Assembly: GCA_038400315.1 (NCBI GenBank)
Contig: CP151667.1
Coordinates: 1,685,174 to 1,749,173, forward strand
Source of the DNA: Isosphaeraceae bacterium EP7
GTDB lineage: Bacteria; Planctomycetota; Planctomycetia; Isosphaerales; Isosphaeraceae
Reading direction: 5' to 3'
DNA: 64,000 bases
Shown here: one piece after another, positions 52,614-61,998 of the stretch
How the letters are laid out: every line of letters begins with the position of its first letter
Numbering within the stretch: the first letter of the stretch is position 1
Notes under the pieces: generated by a model
The model's database searches: none
Seen by the model: the letters and a program-made list of their open reading frames with translations, nothing else
What the model was told of the DNA's origin: nothing
Program-made: the position numbers and the translations under genes

Positions 52614-55076
52614 TTAGCTGGCCATCAGCCTGAGCGAAGGCCCGGCGGCGACCACACCCGCACGTCGTGATTCGTGGATTCGCTCGATCGCGTCGCGGAA
52701 CTGCCCCGCGACGACGTCGAAGCCGTGGATCCGATCCACATATTGGATTGCACCAGCTCCGACCCGCTGCCGCTTCGAGACGTCGCGACCATACGCCCGC
52801 AGCGTCTCCCCGAGCTCTTCGACGACGGGCCGCAAGCCCGGTAGCCGAATCGCGGCGCTCTGGGGAATCTCGCCCGCGAAGGCAGCATCGTTGATGATCG
52901 TGGGGATGCCCGCGAGGAGCAGGTCGAACAGGGCGCCAGGCGCTCGATAGGGAGCATTCGGTTCGTGGAGATTGACGGCCAGGTCGGTCGCGGCGATCAG
53001 GTCGGCCATATCCGCGGGGCGTCTCAATCCCATCAGCCGGACTCGATCCGTCAGTCCAAGCCGTCCCACTTCGGCCCGGAGCCGCCCGTCATCGGCCTCG
53101 GGGCCGGCAACAACCAGGATCGCGCCGGGATGGTCCGCGAGAAGCAACCGGAACGCTTCGAGCGTTTCGAGATTTTGCGTGTCGGCATGGATCACGCCGA
53201 ACTGGCCGACGACGAGGTCGGCCGTCGGAAGGCCGAAGCGGGCGCGAACGTCGCGGCGCCTGGCCTCGGAGACGGGCCTGGATGTGAGGGGCGTCGGGAT
53301 CACGTGCACCTTGCCGGCTAGGGCAGGGGCCGCGGCGAGCCAGCGTTCGGCGGCCCAGGCGGACGGGACGATGAGCCCCGCCGATTCAAGCAGCGAGCCG
53401 AGAAGAATCCCGGGTTCGAACGGGATGGTGCCGAGGGGCCAACGTTGCATCGCCTCGATCGGGCGGAGCCGGGCAGGGAGGTCGCGGGCGGACTCGAAGC
53501 CGAAATAGTCGCAGGCGGAGAGGTCAAACTCGCCCGCGAAACCGGGGACCGTCTGCCGCCAGGTGGAGAAATCGGCCCAGCCGAAGTCATGCGCGAAGAA
53601 CAGGTTCCGCCCCAGCGGCATCGAGCCCTCGGCGAGCATCTGGGGGTGCCCGCTCATCACGAGGACGCCGCGATAGTTCGCCACGTCGTCGAGTCGGCCA
53701 AAGATCCGCCGATCGTGCCGACCGACGTCGCGCCGGCCGAGCGCAGGACGGGGGACGTCGCCCGTGTCGTGGAACAGGTCGACCGTCGCGTGGGCGGCCA
53801 GCGCATCGAGCCAGCGCGAAGGGTCGTCGCCGGCCGGCGTCGGGCGGTGCCAGTAAACCGCGACGCGAGGCCTGGGCTGGCGTCGTCGCGACGAACGCCG
53901 ATCGCGGGCGATCCGTTCGAAGACTCCAAGCGCGATGTCGGCCGACGCCTCCCACGAGAAGCTCTCGGCGTGCCGCTGACCGCGATCGCTCAGTGTCGCC
54001 CGATAGGCATCGTCGCCCAGGACCTGGAGCATGTGTGCCGCGATCGCGTCGGCATCGTCGGCCTCGGCGAGCAGTCCGCCGGAGCCTGTCGCCTCGATGA
54101 GCGACGAATTGTTCCCCGCGATCACCGGGGCACCGCAGTGCATCGCCTCCAGAATCGGCAGGCCAAACCCTTCGTAGAGCGAGGGGAAGACGAACAGGCG
54201 GCACCGCTGGTAGAGCGTCCGCAGTAGCTCATCGGTGATGTGCTTCGACAGCACGACGGGATCGGCGATGCCGGCCGCCCGCACGCGGGCCCGGAACAGC
54301 TCATCGTGCCCGTGGCTCATCTCGCCGACGAAGACGAGCTGGTGCGAGTCCTGAATCGCCTTCGGCAACTTCGCGTAGGCATCGATCAGGATGTTCTGAT
54401 TCTTGCGGTCGTTGATGACGCCGACGGTCAATACGAATGGCTTGGTGATGCCCAGCCGATGCAGCAGGTCGCGGACCTCGGCGGCGGGGGGCTCGCGGCG
54501 ATCGGGGACGAAGAAGGTCCCCTGGCCGGCGCTTCCGATGGCGACGACACGATGGTCGTCCATCTCCAGCAACGAGAGGCAATCTCGCCGCGTCGCCTCG
54601 GAATTCGTCAGCAAGGCGTCGTAATTCCGCAGCGGCCTGAGCCGGCGGTGGAATCGCGCCGAGTAGGCCGCATCGAGCAGGTATCGCTCGGGGAAGACGA
54701 ACGGGATCAGGTCGTGGACGACTGCGAGCAGTGCGGGGCCACCGGGCGGCGGCGATGGGAGCGACAGGCTCAGGCACATCTCGAGCGGATTGGGGATCAG
54801 CAGTGCATCGATCGAGTCTGGGTTGAGCCTGGCGATCCGGGCCAGCGAGTCGAGCATCGTCGCCTCGCCGCGCGACGCATCGGGCCGGACCACCCGGATC
54901 GACGCGTTGTCCGACTTGGGGATGAACTCGGTCGAGAGTCCGTCCTGGGCATACAGGATGAACTCATGATCGGCACCCCGCGTGTACATCGCGGTCATCA
55001 GATTGCCGACGTAGCGGCCGATCCCGCGCAGGCGGCTCTCGGATTGGTTGCCCGACATCTCCACGCCGATGCGCAC
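52614..55076 (-). CDS. Two-domain glycosyltransferase (tandem GT-B, GT4 type)
   Basis: This 820-residue protein contains two glycosyltransferase modules. The first (about 1-420) is a complete GT4 enzyme: RIGVEMSGNQSESRLRGIGRYV at the start, LTVGVINDRKNQNILIDAYAKL in the linker, and the donor site PSLYEGFGLPILEAMHCGAPVIAGN with the E-x7-E pair. The second (about 440-820) is a diverged GT-B unit with VVGQFGVIHADTQNLETLEAFRLL and APYRAPGALFDLLLAGIPTIIND, without the full E-x7-E. The GTG at 55076 is preferred: GGAGG lies seven bases upstream, and sequence before it is not protein-like. It lies 40 bp downstream of the next glycosyltransferase gene. Successive sugar additions by one chain are likely. 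Confidence 0.87.
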   Translation of the reverse strand: MRIGVEMSGNQSESRLRGIGRYVGNLMTAMYTRGADHEFILYAQDGLSTEFIPKSDNASIRVVRPDASRGEATMLDSLARIARLNPDSIDALLIPNPLEMCLSLSLPSPPPGGPALLAVVHDLIPFVFPERYLLDAAYSARFHRRLRPLRNYDALLTNSEATRRDCLSLLEMDDHRVVAIGSAGQGTFFVPDRREPPAAEVRDLLHRLGITKPFVLTVGVINDRKNQNILIDAYAKLPKAIQDSHQLVFVGEMSHGHDELFRARVRAAGIADPVVLSKHITDELLRTLYQRCRLFVFPSLYEGFGLPILEAMHCGAPVIAGNNSSLIEATGSGGLLAEADDADAIAAHMLQVLGDDAYRATLSDRGQRHAESFSWEASADIALGVFERIARDRRSSRRRQPRPRVAVYWHRPTPAGDDPSRWLDALAAHATVDLFHDTGDVPRPALGRRDVGRHDRRIFGRLDDVANYRGVLVMSGHPQMLAEGSMPLGRNLFFAHDFGWADFSTWRQTVPGFAGEFDLSACDYFGFESARDLPARLRPIEAMQRWPLGTIPFEPGILLGSLLESAGLIVPSAWAAERWLAAAPALAGKVHVIPTPLTSRPVSEARRRDVRARFGLPTADLVVGQFGVIHADTQNLETLEAFRLLLADHPGAILVVAGPEADDGRLRAEVGRLGLTDRVRLMGLRRPADMADLIAATDLAVNLHEPNAPYRAPGALFDLLLAGIPTIINDAAFAGEIPQSAAIRLPGLRPVVEELGETLRAYGRDVSKRQRVGAGAIQYVDRIHGFDVVAGQFRDAIERIHESRRAGVVAAGPSLRLMAS

Positions 55077-55116
55077 GCGACATCCTCCAGACGGTTGAAG
55101 CGGGGGGTACGACCGG

Positions 55117-56286
55117 TCAGGCGTGACGATGGGCCGCCTTCGGCACGTGATGCGGGGCCGGAATGCACGACTTCGCGGCCGACGACGACTTGTTCGCGGC
55201 GAAGTCGAGCAAGACCTGGGCACAACGATCCCAGTTATACGTCCGGTCGAGCGGGCCTTGCGGGATCTCCACTGGGCCAGCCGCTTTGAACTCGAGCCAG
55301 GCCTGATCGAGCGTCGCCGGGTCGCACGGGTCGAAGAAGTGGACCCCGGGACCGGTGAACTCTCTCAGCGAGCTGTTCCCGCTGGTGAGCACCGACGTCC
55401 CATGCTTCAGGGCGTCGAGTACCGGGAAGCCGAACCCCTCGTACAGAGACGGATAGATCGTCCAGCCCGCCTGCTGATACAGCTTGCAGAGCTGCGCGTC
55501 TGAGACATATCCCAGAAACTTGACCTTGCGCCCGGCGATCTGTTCAAGCTGCGTCAGCTCGTCGTGGCTGAGCATCCAGCCGAGACCGCCGACCCACCAG
55601 AGTTCGACGTCGCGAGGGAGGACCGAGGTCTCGCGGAACCAGTTCAGCAAGAAACGTGTGTTCTTGCGGGGCTCGAGCGTGGAGACCGCCAGGCCGATTC
55701 GCTCGGATCGCTTGATCGGTTTCTTGTGGAGATGCGAGCCCACGCACATGCTCGGGCCGGGGTAAGCCGTGACGACGCGTTCGGGCTCGACCGAGCTGAG
55801 CCAGGCGGCGTCGGCCTTCGTCGAGTGCGAGTCGGCCATCACCAGGTCCGACAGCGGGAGCGCGTCGGCGAAATAGGTCCGGAAAGCGATCCGCGTCAAC
55901 TCGGTGCAGGTGTCCGGCACGATCAAGGGGGCGAAGTCGTGGAGGACGCTGACCTCGCGATCGAAGATTTTCCAGTCGGGCCTGTGTGCGCAAAAGAGGC
56001 CGATGGAATCCTTCGGCGGGGTTGCCAGCGGGCGCCGCGGGGCCTCGCGGACGATCCTCGTCCAGTCGTTCAGGTCCTGGTCGTGCGACCAGGTCAGGTC
56101 GGGGCCGGGAATCACCTGCTCGCCGGTGGCGAAGATGAAGAACCGGACGGGCCATCGCTGGCCCAGGGCCATGGCGAGCCTCGCGGTGTAGCGGGCAATG
56201 CCGGTGACCTGGGTGGCCTCGAAGACCGAGGCCTCGATGTAAATTGGAGGGCCGGTAGCGACCCCTTCAGGCTGGGCGAAGGCCAA
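55117..56286 (-). CDS. GT4-family glycosyltransferase
   Basis: This is a 389-residue GT-B enzyme. The acceptor side starts PIYIEASVFEATQVTGIARYTARLAMAL; the linker has AVSTLEPRKNTRFLLNWF, and the donor site is PSLYEGFGFPVLDALKHGTSVLTSGNSSLREF with E and D in the E-x7-E positions. A TTG at 56286 is the likely start since GGGAGG lies seven bases upstream; a GTG at 56304 would add six residues and place this site inside the gene. It forms part of a minus-strand series FkbM methyltransferase, this gene, the two-domain glycosyltransferase and the small coiled-coil protein. Confidence 0.87.
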   Translation of the reverse strand: MAFAQPEGVATGPPIYIEASVFEATQVTGIARYTARLAMALGQRWPVRFFIFATGEQVIPGPDLTWSHDQDLNDWTRIVREAPRRPLATPPKDSIGLFCAHRPDWKIFDREVSVLHDFAPLIVPDTCTELTRIAFRTYFADALPLSDLVMADSHSTKADAAWLSSVEPERVVTAYPGPSMCVGSHLHKKPIKRSERIGLAVSTLEPRKNTRFLLNWFRETSVLPRDVELWWVGGLGWMLSHDELTQLEQIAGRKVKFLGYVSDAQLCKLYQQAGWTIYPSLYEGFGFPVLDALKHGTSVLTSGNSSLREFTGPGVHFFDPCDPATLDQAWLEFKAAGPVEIPQGPLDRTYNWDRCAQVLLDFAANKSSSAAKSCIPAPHHVPKAAHRHA

Positions 56287-56440
56287 CGCACGTCCTCCCG
56301 TCACGGATCATGTTCGAGCGGAGAGTCCCGGATCGCATCGGAACACGATGGTTCGGGCCAGGCGCCCCGGGTCGCGGACGGCGTCGGCCGTCGACCCGGA
56401 ACCTGGCGAGCGGGCCCCCGCGAGGGGGGCCCATGCCGGA

Positions 56441-57559
56441 TCAACGGCCGGCGGAATGGGCCTTGTCGGCCTTGGCCCGCAGGGGATTCCAACGCAGGAA
56501 CCAGGGGCGACGCGGGGCCGACGCCTGGGCGACGTCGATACGCACGGCGGCGGACTTCACCCGGTCGTCGCCGTCGGTCAGCATCGCCTGGACCCCCTGT
56601 TTGACGCGCGGATCCTCGAGGACCGAGGCATCCGCCGTCTGCAAGGCGCGGGCGATGTAGTACCGGTCATCCGGGTTGGGTGCGTGGCACGAGGCCACGA
56701 CACGGACCAGGATCTCTTCGGGCGTCATGGCCTCGGTCACGCGGAACTGGCCGAGGTTCGCGGGCAGTTGCTTGACCGCCAGGTAGTCGACCACCGTCGA
56801 GGGCTGGAGGTCGCCGACCTTGACCGGCGAGAGGCGGTCGCCTTCCACCAGGTAGTTCTTGTATCCGAATGACTCGAGCTTCGCCTTGAGCGAGTCGGGC
56901 ACCAGGCCGTAGAAGTCCAGGGTATGCCCGTTGGACTCGACGAGGATGGGCGGGGCGTCGGCGCGAGAGAGCAGCGATCTCAGCCCTTCGAGGCCGGCGA
57001 CCTCGGACCCCTCGATGTCCATCTTGATGAAGTCGACCTTGTCCCAGCCTTGCTCGGCAAGCAGGTCGTCGATGGGCAGCGCGGGGACGGTGATCCGCGG
57101 GAAGTTGGTCAGCGGGGTGGCGACGTGGCCGTAGGGGCCGTACGAGCAGAACTCCAAGGAGCCCAGCTTGTCGCTGACCGCGGCGTTGACCAGCCTCATG
57201 TTCGTGAAGTTGTTTCGCTCGATGCTCGCCTGCAGGACCGAGGCGTTCGTCGGCGAGGCCTCGACGGCCAAAACCTCGTAGCCGTTGGCGGCTGTCGCGA
57301 GGGCGAACGTGCCGATGTGAGCGCCGAGGTCGAGGACCCGCCCACCCTTCGGCAGGATCGTCTCAAGGAGCTGGAACAGCGGCATGTACGTGGGCGGATA
57401 GACGCCCGCGTCCAGGTGATGGCTGATCCAGTCCGGCGCATCGACATCGGTCACAATCGAAAATGTGATCGAGTCGTTGAACCGCACTCCGTCGCGAATC
57501 TTGCTGCGCGAAGGGTCAACCGGGGGAGCCTGATACCGCCGGGGCGCCGATCCGTCCAT
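56441..57559 (-). CDS. FkbM-family SAM-dependent methyltransferase
   Basis: This 372-residue protein carries the FkbM methyltransferase fold. The SAM site is VLDLGAHIGTFALATAANGY, followed by VLAVEASPTNASVLQASIERNN and the family mark KVDFIKMDIEGSEVAGLEGL, then ILVESNGH. FkbM enzymes O-methylate sugars or polyketide hydroxyls; in a glycosyltransferase operon the target is probably a glycan. The C-terminal ~100 residues (after AVKQLPANLG) are not part of the fold and look like a helical appendage. GAGGAGAG stands before the ATG at 57559. It is the first gene of the operon. Confidence 0.88.
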   Translation of the reverse strand: MDGSAPRRYQAPPVDPSRSKIRDGVRFNDSITFSIVTDVDAPDWISHHLDAGVYPPTYMPLFQLLETILPKGGRVLDLGAHIGTFALATAANGYEVLAVEASPTNASVLQASIERNNFTNMRLVNAAVSDKLGSLEFCSYGPYGHVATPLTNFPRITVPALPIDDLLAEQGWDKVDFIKMDIEGSEVAGLEGLRSLLSRADAPPILVESNGHTLDFYGLVPDSLKAKLESFGYKNYLVEGDRLSPVKVGDLQPSTVVDYLAVKQLPANLGQFRVTEAMTPEEILVRVVASCHAPNPDDRYYIARALQTADASVLEDPRVKQGVQAMLTDGDDRVKSAAVRIDVAQASAPRRPWFLRWNPLRAKADKAHSAGR

Positions 57560-57629
57560 GGATCTCTCTCCTCGAGTCCGAGAGCGAAAATTGCTCGTCA
57601 CATGCCCTATCGGGCGTATTTCGGCATCG

Positions 57630-57657
57630 TCTTAACCTTTCGATCCAAATCTCACAA
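57630..57657 (-). promoter_or_regulatory. Weak candidate promoter for the glycosyltransferase operon
   Basis: On the minus strand TTGTGA (57657-57652), a 16-bp spacer and TTAAGA (57635-57630) lie about 70 bp before the FkbM gene, in AT-richer DNA. The match to consensus is modest. Confidence 0.25.
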
Positions 57658-57696
57658 CCCGAGTCCCATTGACAACCGGCAGAATCCACCGCTCGA

Positions 57697-59055
57697 TCAA
57701 CGCAAGATCCCGATCGTTTCGTGCGGATTCGGGTCATCAACCAGTCGGCCCAGCCGTTCCCAGACTCGGGTTGAGCCGTCGACCCCGATCGCTGGGATGG
57801 ACAGCTCGTCGAACTTGCTGCGGAGCTGGTCGTCTGTCAGCGGGTTCTTGTCGTGACCCGGCGGGAACGACACCTCTTCGCTGAGGGTCGTCCCGTCGTC
57901 GAGCCTGACGGTGACCCGGTTGGGGATGCCCGCCGGATAGCCGCGAGTTAGGTCCGGATCTTCGACGACGCTCGTGCGAGCGATCAGAGCGAGTAGGGCG
58001 GGGTCGTTCAGTCTCTCGGAGTTGAACTGTCTCGCTGTGATCTCTCCGTCGACGAGGGCCACGGCCGTGCAATAGGGCAGGCTGTGGTCGGCCGTCTCGC
58101 GGGTCTGCGGCCGCCACTTCTCGGGATCCTTGCCGATGATCTCGACGGCCACCTTGAACGTGGCGATTTCGATGGACCTGACGCGCCACGGATCGCCGAT
58201 CCGTTCACGCAGCTTGAAGGCGGCGGCGATGGCCGATTGGCTGTGGTATTCGGCCGGGACGAACTTGATCGACGTCTTCGGCAGCATCCAGTCGGCCGCC
58301 GAGGGCCCGCCGAGCTTGTCGAGATGAAAGGGCCCTGAGACCTGTTCGAAGAAGCCCATCTCGCCCTCGAACAGTGGGGCCGGGCCGGTCATCCCTTCCG
58401 CGGCAAGCTGCGCGGCGAAGATCGCGTTGCGGGACTCGTGAGCGAATGCGCATCCCTTCCACATCGAGAGCTCGCCGGCCCGCGTCAGCCGCAAGGCAGT
58501 CCCGGTCGTCCCGGCGATTCCCAGCGCGTGCACCGACTGGGCGTGAGAGAGTTTCCACAGACGCGAGACCGCCAGAGTCGAAGAGAGGCCACCGTAGGTG
58601 ACGTGGTCCCAGCCGCGTGCGCGAATACTGGCGGCGTCGCAGAGTCGGCACTGCACCTCGTAGGCCACGGCCGCGGCGGCGATCCAGTCCTTGCCGTTCG
58701 CCTTCGCAAGCTCTCCGGCGGCCATGATGGCAGCCCAGTTGTCGCTGGGGTGCGCCGGCTCCAGGGAAAGGTAGGTGTCATTGCAGTCGAGGTAGCGGAT
58801 GTGCACGCCGTTGGCGAACGCCGCCCAGTCGGCGCTGCTCCGGCCGCCGCCGATCAAGGAGGTTCCCGGCGAGCCCGCGACGGCCAGCGCGGCGGCCCTG
58901 GCGATCCCGGGGGCGGGCTCGGCCATCGCCCCCGCGGCGCACGCGAATGTGTCCTGGAGCCGGCGACGGGCCTCGACGATCACCTCGTCCGGCAGTTCTT
59001 CGAAGCGGGTCGACAACGCGAAGTCGACGAGCCGATCGGCTAGGTCATTGGCCAT
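57697..59055 (-). CDS. MmgE/PrpD family protein (2-methylcitrate dehydratase-like)
   Basis: This 452-residue protein has the MmgE/PrpD two-domain fold. Typical stretches are ARRRLQDTFACAAGAMAEPAPG, WAAFANGVHIRYLDCNDTYLSLEPAHPSDNWAAIMAAGEL, and LPKTSIKFVPAEYHSQSAIAAAF with the conserved Lys/His; the C-terminal YPAGIPNRVTVRLDDG also fits. True PrpD dehydrates 2-methylcitrate; some members act on other substrates such as itaconate or cis-aconitate. The distant prpB-type gene on the same strand makes the propionate role more likely. It is transcribed toward the FkbM operon, with no terminator evident in the 137 bp after the stop. Confidence 0.85.
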   Translation of the reverse strand: MANDLADRLVDFALSTRFEELPDEVIVEARRRLQDTFACAAGAMAEPAPGIARAAALAVAGSPGTSLIGGGRSSADWAAFANGVHIRYLDCNDTYLSLEPAHPSDNWAAIMAAGELAKANGKDWIAAAAVAYEVQCRLCDAASIRARGWDHVTYGGLSSTLAVSRLWKLSHAQSVHALGIAGTTGTALRLTRAGELSMWKGCAFAHESRNAIFAAQLAAEGMTGPAPLFEGEMGFFEQVSGPFHLDKLGGPSAADWMLPKTSIKFVPAEYHSQSAIAAAFKLRERIGDPWRVRSIEIATFKVAVEIIGKDPEKWRPQTRETADHSLPYCTAVALVDGEITARQFNSERLNDPALLALIARTSVVEDPDLTRGYPAGIPNRVTVRLDDGTTLSEEVSFPPGHDKNPLTDDQLRSKFDELSIPAIGVDGSTRVWERLGRLVDDPNPHETIGILR

Positions 59056-59139
59056 CGTCGTGATCTTCCCGGGGCCTGCGTCGTGCCCGGAATCGAAACG
59101 GCCGGGCCGCTTCCATTGGGGACGATGGCGGGGCCGGAG

Positions 59140-61038
59140 TCAATCACGCTGGGGGATTTTCGCGGCGGCGCTCTGCCGGTTCGGCGTGAGGCCGATGTGC
59201 TCCAGCAAGATCCGGTGCACTTCGCCGATCGCGATCGGGTCCTTCTGAACGCCGTGATCGGACCGGACCACCAGCTCTGACTCGACGCCGTCGATGTGGG
59301 CGCTGGTGTAGGGGACGACGCCGTCGGTGGTGACGTCCTTGGGCCTCGGGCGATTCGAGCCGATGATCGAGTGGAACGTCACTTTCGGCCCCGGCTTCAT
59401 CTTCAGCAGAGCCGGCAGGACCTCGGCGTGCGGCGAGAGGGTCTCGATGCTCGTCGGCATCCGCTGGAAATTCTTGCGCTCGAACGCGTCGGGGTTGTCC
59501 TTGCTCAGCCTGGCGAGCAGTGTCGAGATGTGGTCGGGGTCTGAGATAAGGCTCGTGCTGAGCCGCCCGACCATCCCCGCGGCGATATCCGAGCCCCGAT
59601 GCGGCGTCGCCAGGAAGACGACCCGGCGCACGAACGGCAGGGGCTTGAAGAAGAGATATCGCTTCAGTTCGGCCCGTACTTCCGGCGGCCCGAAGATGTC
59701 GTCGAACGCTCGGTCGGTGTTCAGTCGCCAGAAGAGGTCGCCGCTATCGACCACCATGGAATGGCTGAGCAGACCCCCCATGCTGTGCCCCAGCAGCACC
59801 ATCTTGCCGAACGCCGCGTCGGTGCCACCTCGGTTGAACGTGACCTCGGCGCCCTGGAGCGCCTCGCGGAGGCTGGCCATCGCAATCGGCATGGGCAGGC
59901 CGGTCGGATAGACGTAGAGCATGAACTGGAACCGTTCATTGACGCGCGGATCGCGCAGCAACTCGTTGATCATCGGAATCCAGGCCAGCGGGCTCGACGC
60001 CAGGCCGTGCACCATCACCACCGGGATCTTGCCGGTCTCGTAGGGACGCAGCAGCATCAGGCCGGTCCGTCCCAACGCCTCGCCCGGCTTCAGCAGCCCG
60101 GTCCAGCGGAACTTGGCCAGGTCGGTTCGCGACCACATGTACGCCAGCGGCGTGGTCAGGTCGCTCTCGACGACGAGCTTGGACGACTCGATGCCGAAGG
60201 TCCGGTAGACCAGGGGGTCGACCAGCTTGAGGGTGCACTCCCGCAGCTGCTCAACCTCCGACTCGTCGGTGTCCTTCAGGCGTGAGTTGGGCTGGATGAT
60301 GGCCGTCAGTGGGAAGGCCATCTCGGGCGGGTAGAATTGCTCGTGCTCACGCGCCGCGGGGTCCGACTTACGGACGCCGATCAAAGGGACGCCCACGCCG
60401 TAGAGGAACGCCTTGGACGGTAGCCCCTCGACCTCGAAGTCGCTGGCGAGCAGCAGTTCGTTGAGGTCGGCCTTCGTCCAGGGGGAGGTCTCCAGGACGA
60501 CCTTGATGGTCTGCTCCTTGCCGTTCACCTTCAGCTTCACGTCTTCATTCGGCGAGATCTTGCCGCTCGACTTGGCGGCGCGGATCAGGCGATCGAGCCC
60601 CGCATTGTAGAAGTCGCAGGCCATCCGATACCGCGGGTCCGACGGAGAACGCCCGTCGGCCATGTCGGGATCGAACAGGAAGTCGTAAGCATACGCGACC
60701 GTGTCGAGGTAGCGATCCAGGGCCCCCGGCTTGCGCTTGCGGTCGAGCTTGCGTCCTTCGACCCACGACAGCTCCGCAAGCGCGAAGACAAGGTCGGGGT
60801 CGGTCTGCAAGCGTGCACGCCGCTCCAGGCGCGAGATCGCGCCGTCGGGGCTGGTTTTGTACATCCCCTCGAGGTCGAACCGCTTGAGGGTCTCGACCGT
60901 GCGTTCGCCGGGGCGGTCCATCGCGGCGATCGTCCGCTGCCACGAGGCGTGGACCCGGTCCCCCTTGCTGGGGGTCACCGTGATGGTGTCGGCCCAGCCG
61001 ATCAGGGACAGCGTCAGGGCGAGGGAAGCCAGGGACAT
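59140..61038 (-). CDS. Exported alpha/beta-hydrolase (lipase/esterase-like)
   Basis: This 632-residue protein has a signal peptide (MSLASLALTLSLIGWADT), a helical N-terminal region (about 30-300) without clear match, and a C-terminal alpha/beta hydrolase. The nucleophile elbow is GHSMGG (417-422, Ser419); the oxyanion/N-terminal loop PVVMVHGLASSPLAWIPM precedes it, and the catalytic His is likely in VVRSDHGVQKDPIAI near residue 595-610. PHRGSDIA after the elbow is typical of triacylglycerol lipases and PGAP1-like hydrolases. Start at 61038 has GGAG about ten bases upstream. Substrate unknown; it is oriented with the prpD-type and exporter genes but spaced by more than 80 bp. Confidence 0.83.
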   Translation of the reverse strand: MSLASLALTLSLIGWADTITVTPSKGDRVHASWQRTIAAMDRPGERTVETLKRFDLEGMYKTSPDGAISRLERRARLQTDPDLVFALAELSWVEGRKLDRKRKPGALDRYLDTVAYAYDFLFDPDMADGRSPSDPRYRMACDFYNAGLDRLIRAAKSSGKISPNEDVKLKVNGKEQTIKVVLETSPWTKADLNELLLASDFEVEGLPSKAFLYGVGVPLIGVRKSDPAAREHEQFYPPEMAFPLTAIIQPNSRLKDTDESEVEQLRECTLKLVDPLVYRTFGIESSKLVVESDLTTPLAYMWSRTDLAKFRWTGLLKPGEALGRTGLMLLRPYETGKIPVVMVHGLASSPLAWIPMINELLRDPRVNERFQFMLYVYPTGLPMPIAMASLREALQGAEVTFNRGGTDAAFGKMVLLGHSMGGLLSHSMVVDSGDLFWRLNTDRAFDDIFGPPEVRAELKRYLFFKPLPFVRRVVFLATPHRGSDIAAGMVGRLSTSLISDPDHISTLLARLSKDNPDAFERKNFQRMPTSIETLSPHAEVLPALLKMKPGPKVTFHSIIGSNRPRPKDVTTDGVVPYTSAHIDGVESELVVRSDHGVQKDPIAIGEVHRILLEHIGLTPNRQSAAAKIPQRD

Positions 61039-61179
61039 GGGCGGGTCACTCCATCGACCCGGGCCCGACGCGGAGAGGGGTCGCGCGCCGGACTCGTCGC
61101 CTTCGGACACCTGTCACGACCGGCCCGTCCCGGACCGATCGGCTCTCTTCTACTGCGACCTCAGCCGAGCTTGCCCGTC

Positions 61180-61998
61180 TTAGGCACCAGGCAGATGGCT
61201 CTTGTAGTAGTCGATGACCTCGGCGATAGGCCCGTCGGCCATCACCCGGCCCTTCTCCATGCAGATCCCGCGGACGCAGAGACGCTTGAGCGTGTCCAGG
61301 TCGTGCGAGACGATGACGACGACGTTCGATCGGTCGAGCAGCCCGGCGATCCGGTCCTTGGCCTTCTGCGCGAAGGTCGCGTCGCCAGTGCCCAGAGACT
61401 CGTCGATCAGGAGGATGTCCGGGTCGATCTCCGTGGCAATCGCGAAGGCGAGACGCATGTACATGCCGGTTGAATAATACTTCAACGGCAGGTTTGCGAA
61501 CTCCTCCAGGCCCGTGAACTCGATGATCCCGGCGACCTTCTGCTCCATGATCTTGCGCGAGTAACCCAGCATCGCGCCGTTGAGCAGGATGTTCTCCGTG
61601 CCCGACAGCTCGGGGTTGAACCCCGCGCCCATCTCGATCAGCGGGGCCACCGACCCGCTCACGTTGAGCTGGCCGCTGGTCGGCGGATAGATCCGCGCCA
61701 TCAGCCTCAGCAGCGTGCTCTTGCCGGCCCCGTTATGGCCGATGATGCCCACGCGCTCGCCGCGGCCAATCCGCAGATTGACGTTGCTGAGCGCCCAGAA
61801 TCCGGAGATCGCCTCGGGCGTGTCGCGGCGCAGGATCAGGTCGAGCGCCGCTCGCTTCAGCGAATATTGCTTGTCGTGGTAGCTGACGAATTTCAGCGAG
61901 ACGTCCCGGAGCTCGACGACGGACTCGGCCGACTTCGACGCCCGGGCGTGCTCAGAGTCGGAAGACCATCTTGTCTTCGTTGCACTTGAATGCGGCAT
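61180..61998 (-). CDS. Polysaccharide ABC exporter ATP-binding subunit (Wzt/TagH-like)
   Basis: This 272-residue ATPase has Walker A GHNGAGKST (87-95), signature YSTGMYMRLAFA and Walker B DILLIDE followed by the switch His in IVSHDLD. An insertion before Walker A (LKRAALDLILRRDTPEAISGFWALSNVNL) is the mark of the O-antigen/teichoic-acid export subfamily. It has no C-terminal carbohydrate-binding domain of the Wzt(O9a) kind, so substrate selection must be elsewhere. The ATG at 61998 (GGGG seven bases upstream) overlaps the permease gene end by 47 bp, so translation is coupled. Confidence 0.92.
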   Translation of the reverse strand: MPHSSATKTRWSSDSEHARASKSAESVVELRDVSLKFVSYHDKQYSLKRAALDLILRRDTPEAISGFWALSNVNLRIGRGERVGIIGHNGAGKSTLLRLMARIYPPTSGQLNVSGSVAPLIEMGAGFNPELSGTENILLNGAMLGYSRKIMEQKVAGIIEFTGLEEFANLPLKYYSTGMYMRLAFAIATEIDPDILLIDESLGTGDATFAQKAKDRIAGLLDRSNVVVIVSHDLDTLKRLCVRGICMEKGRVMADGPIAEVIDYYKSHLPGA

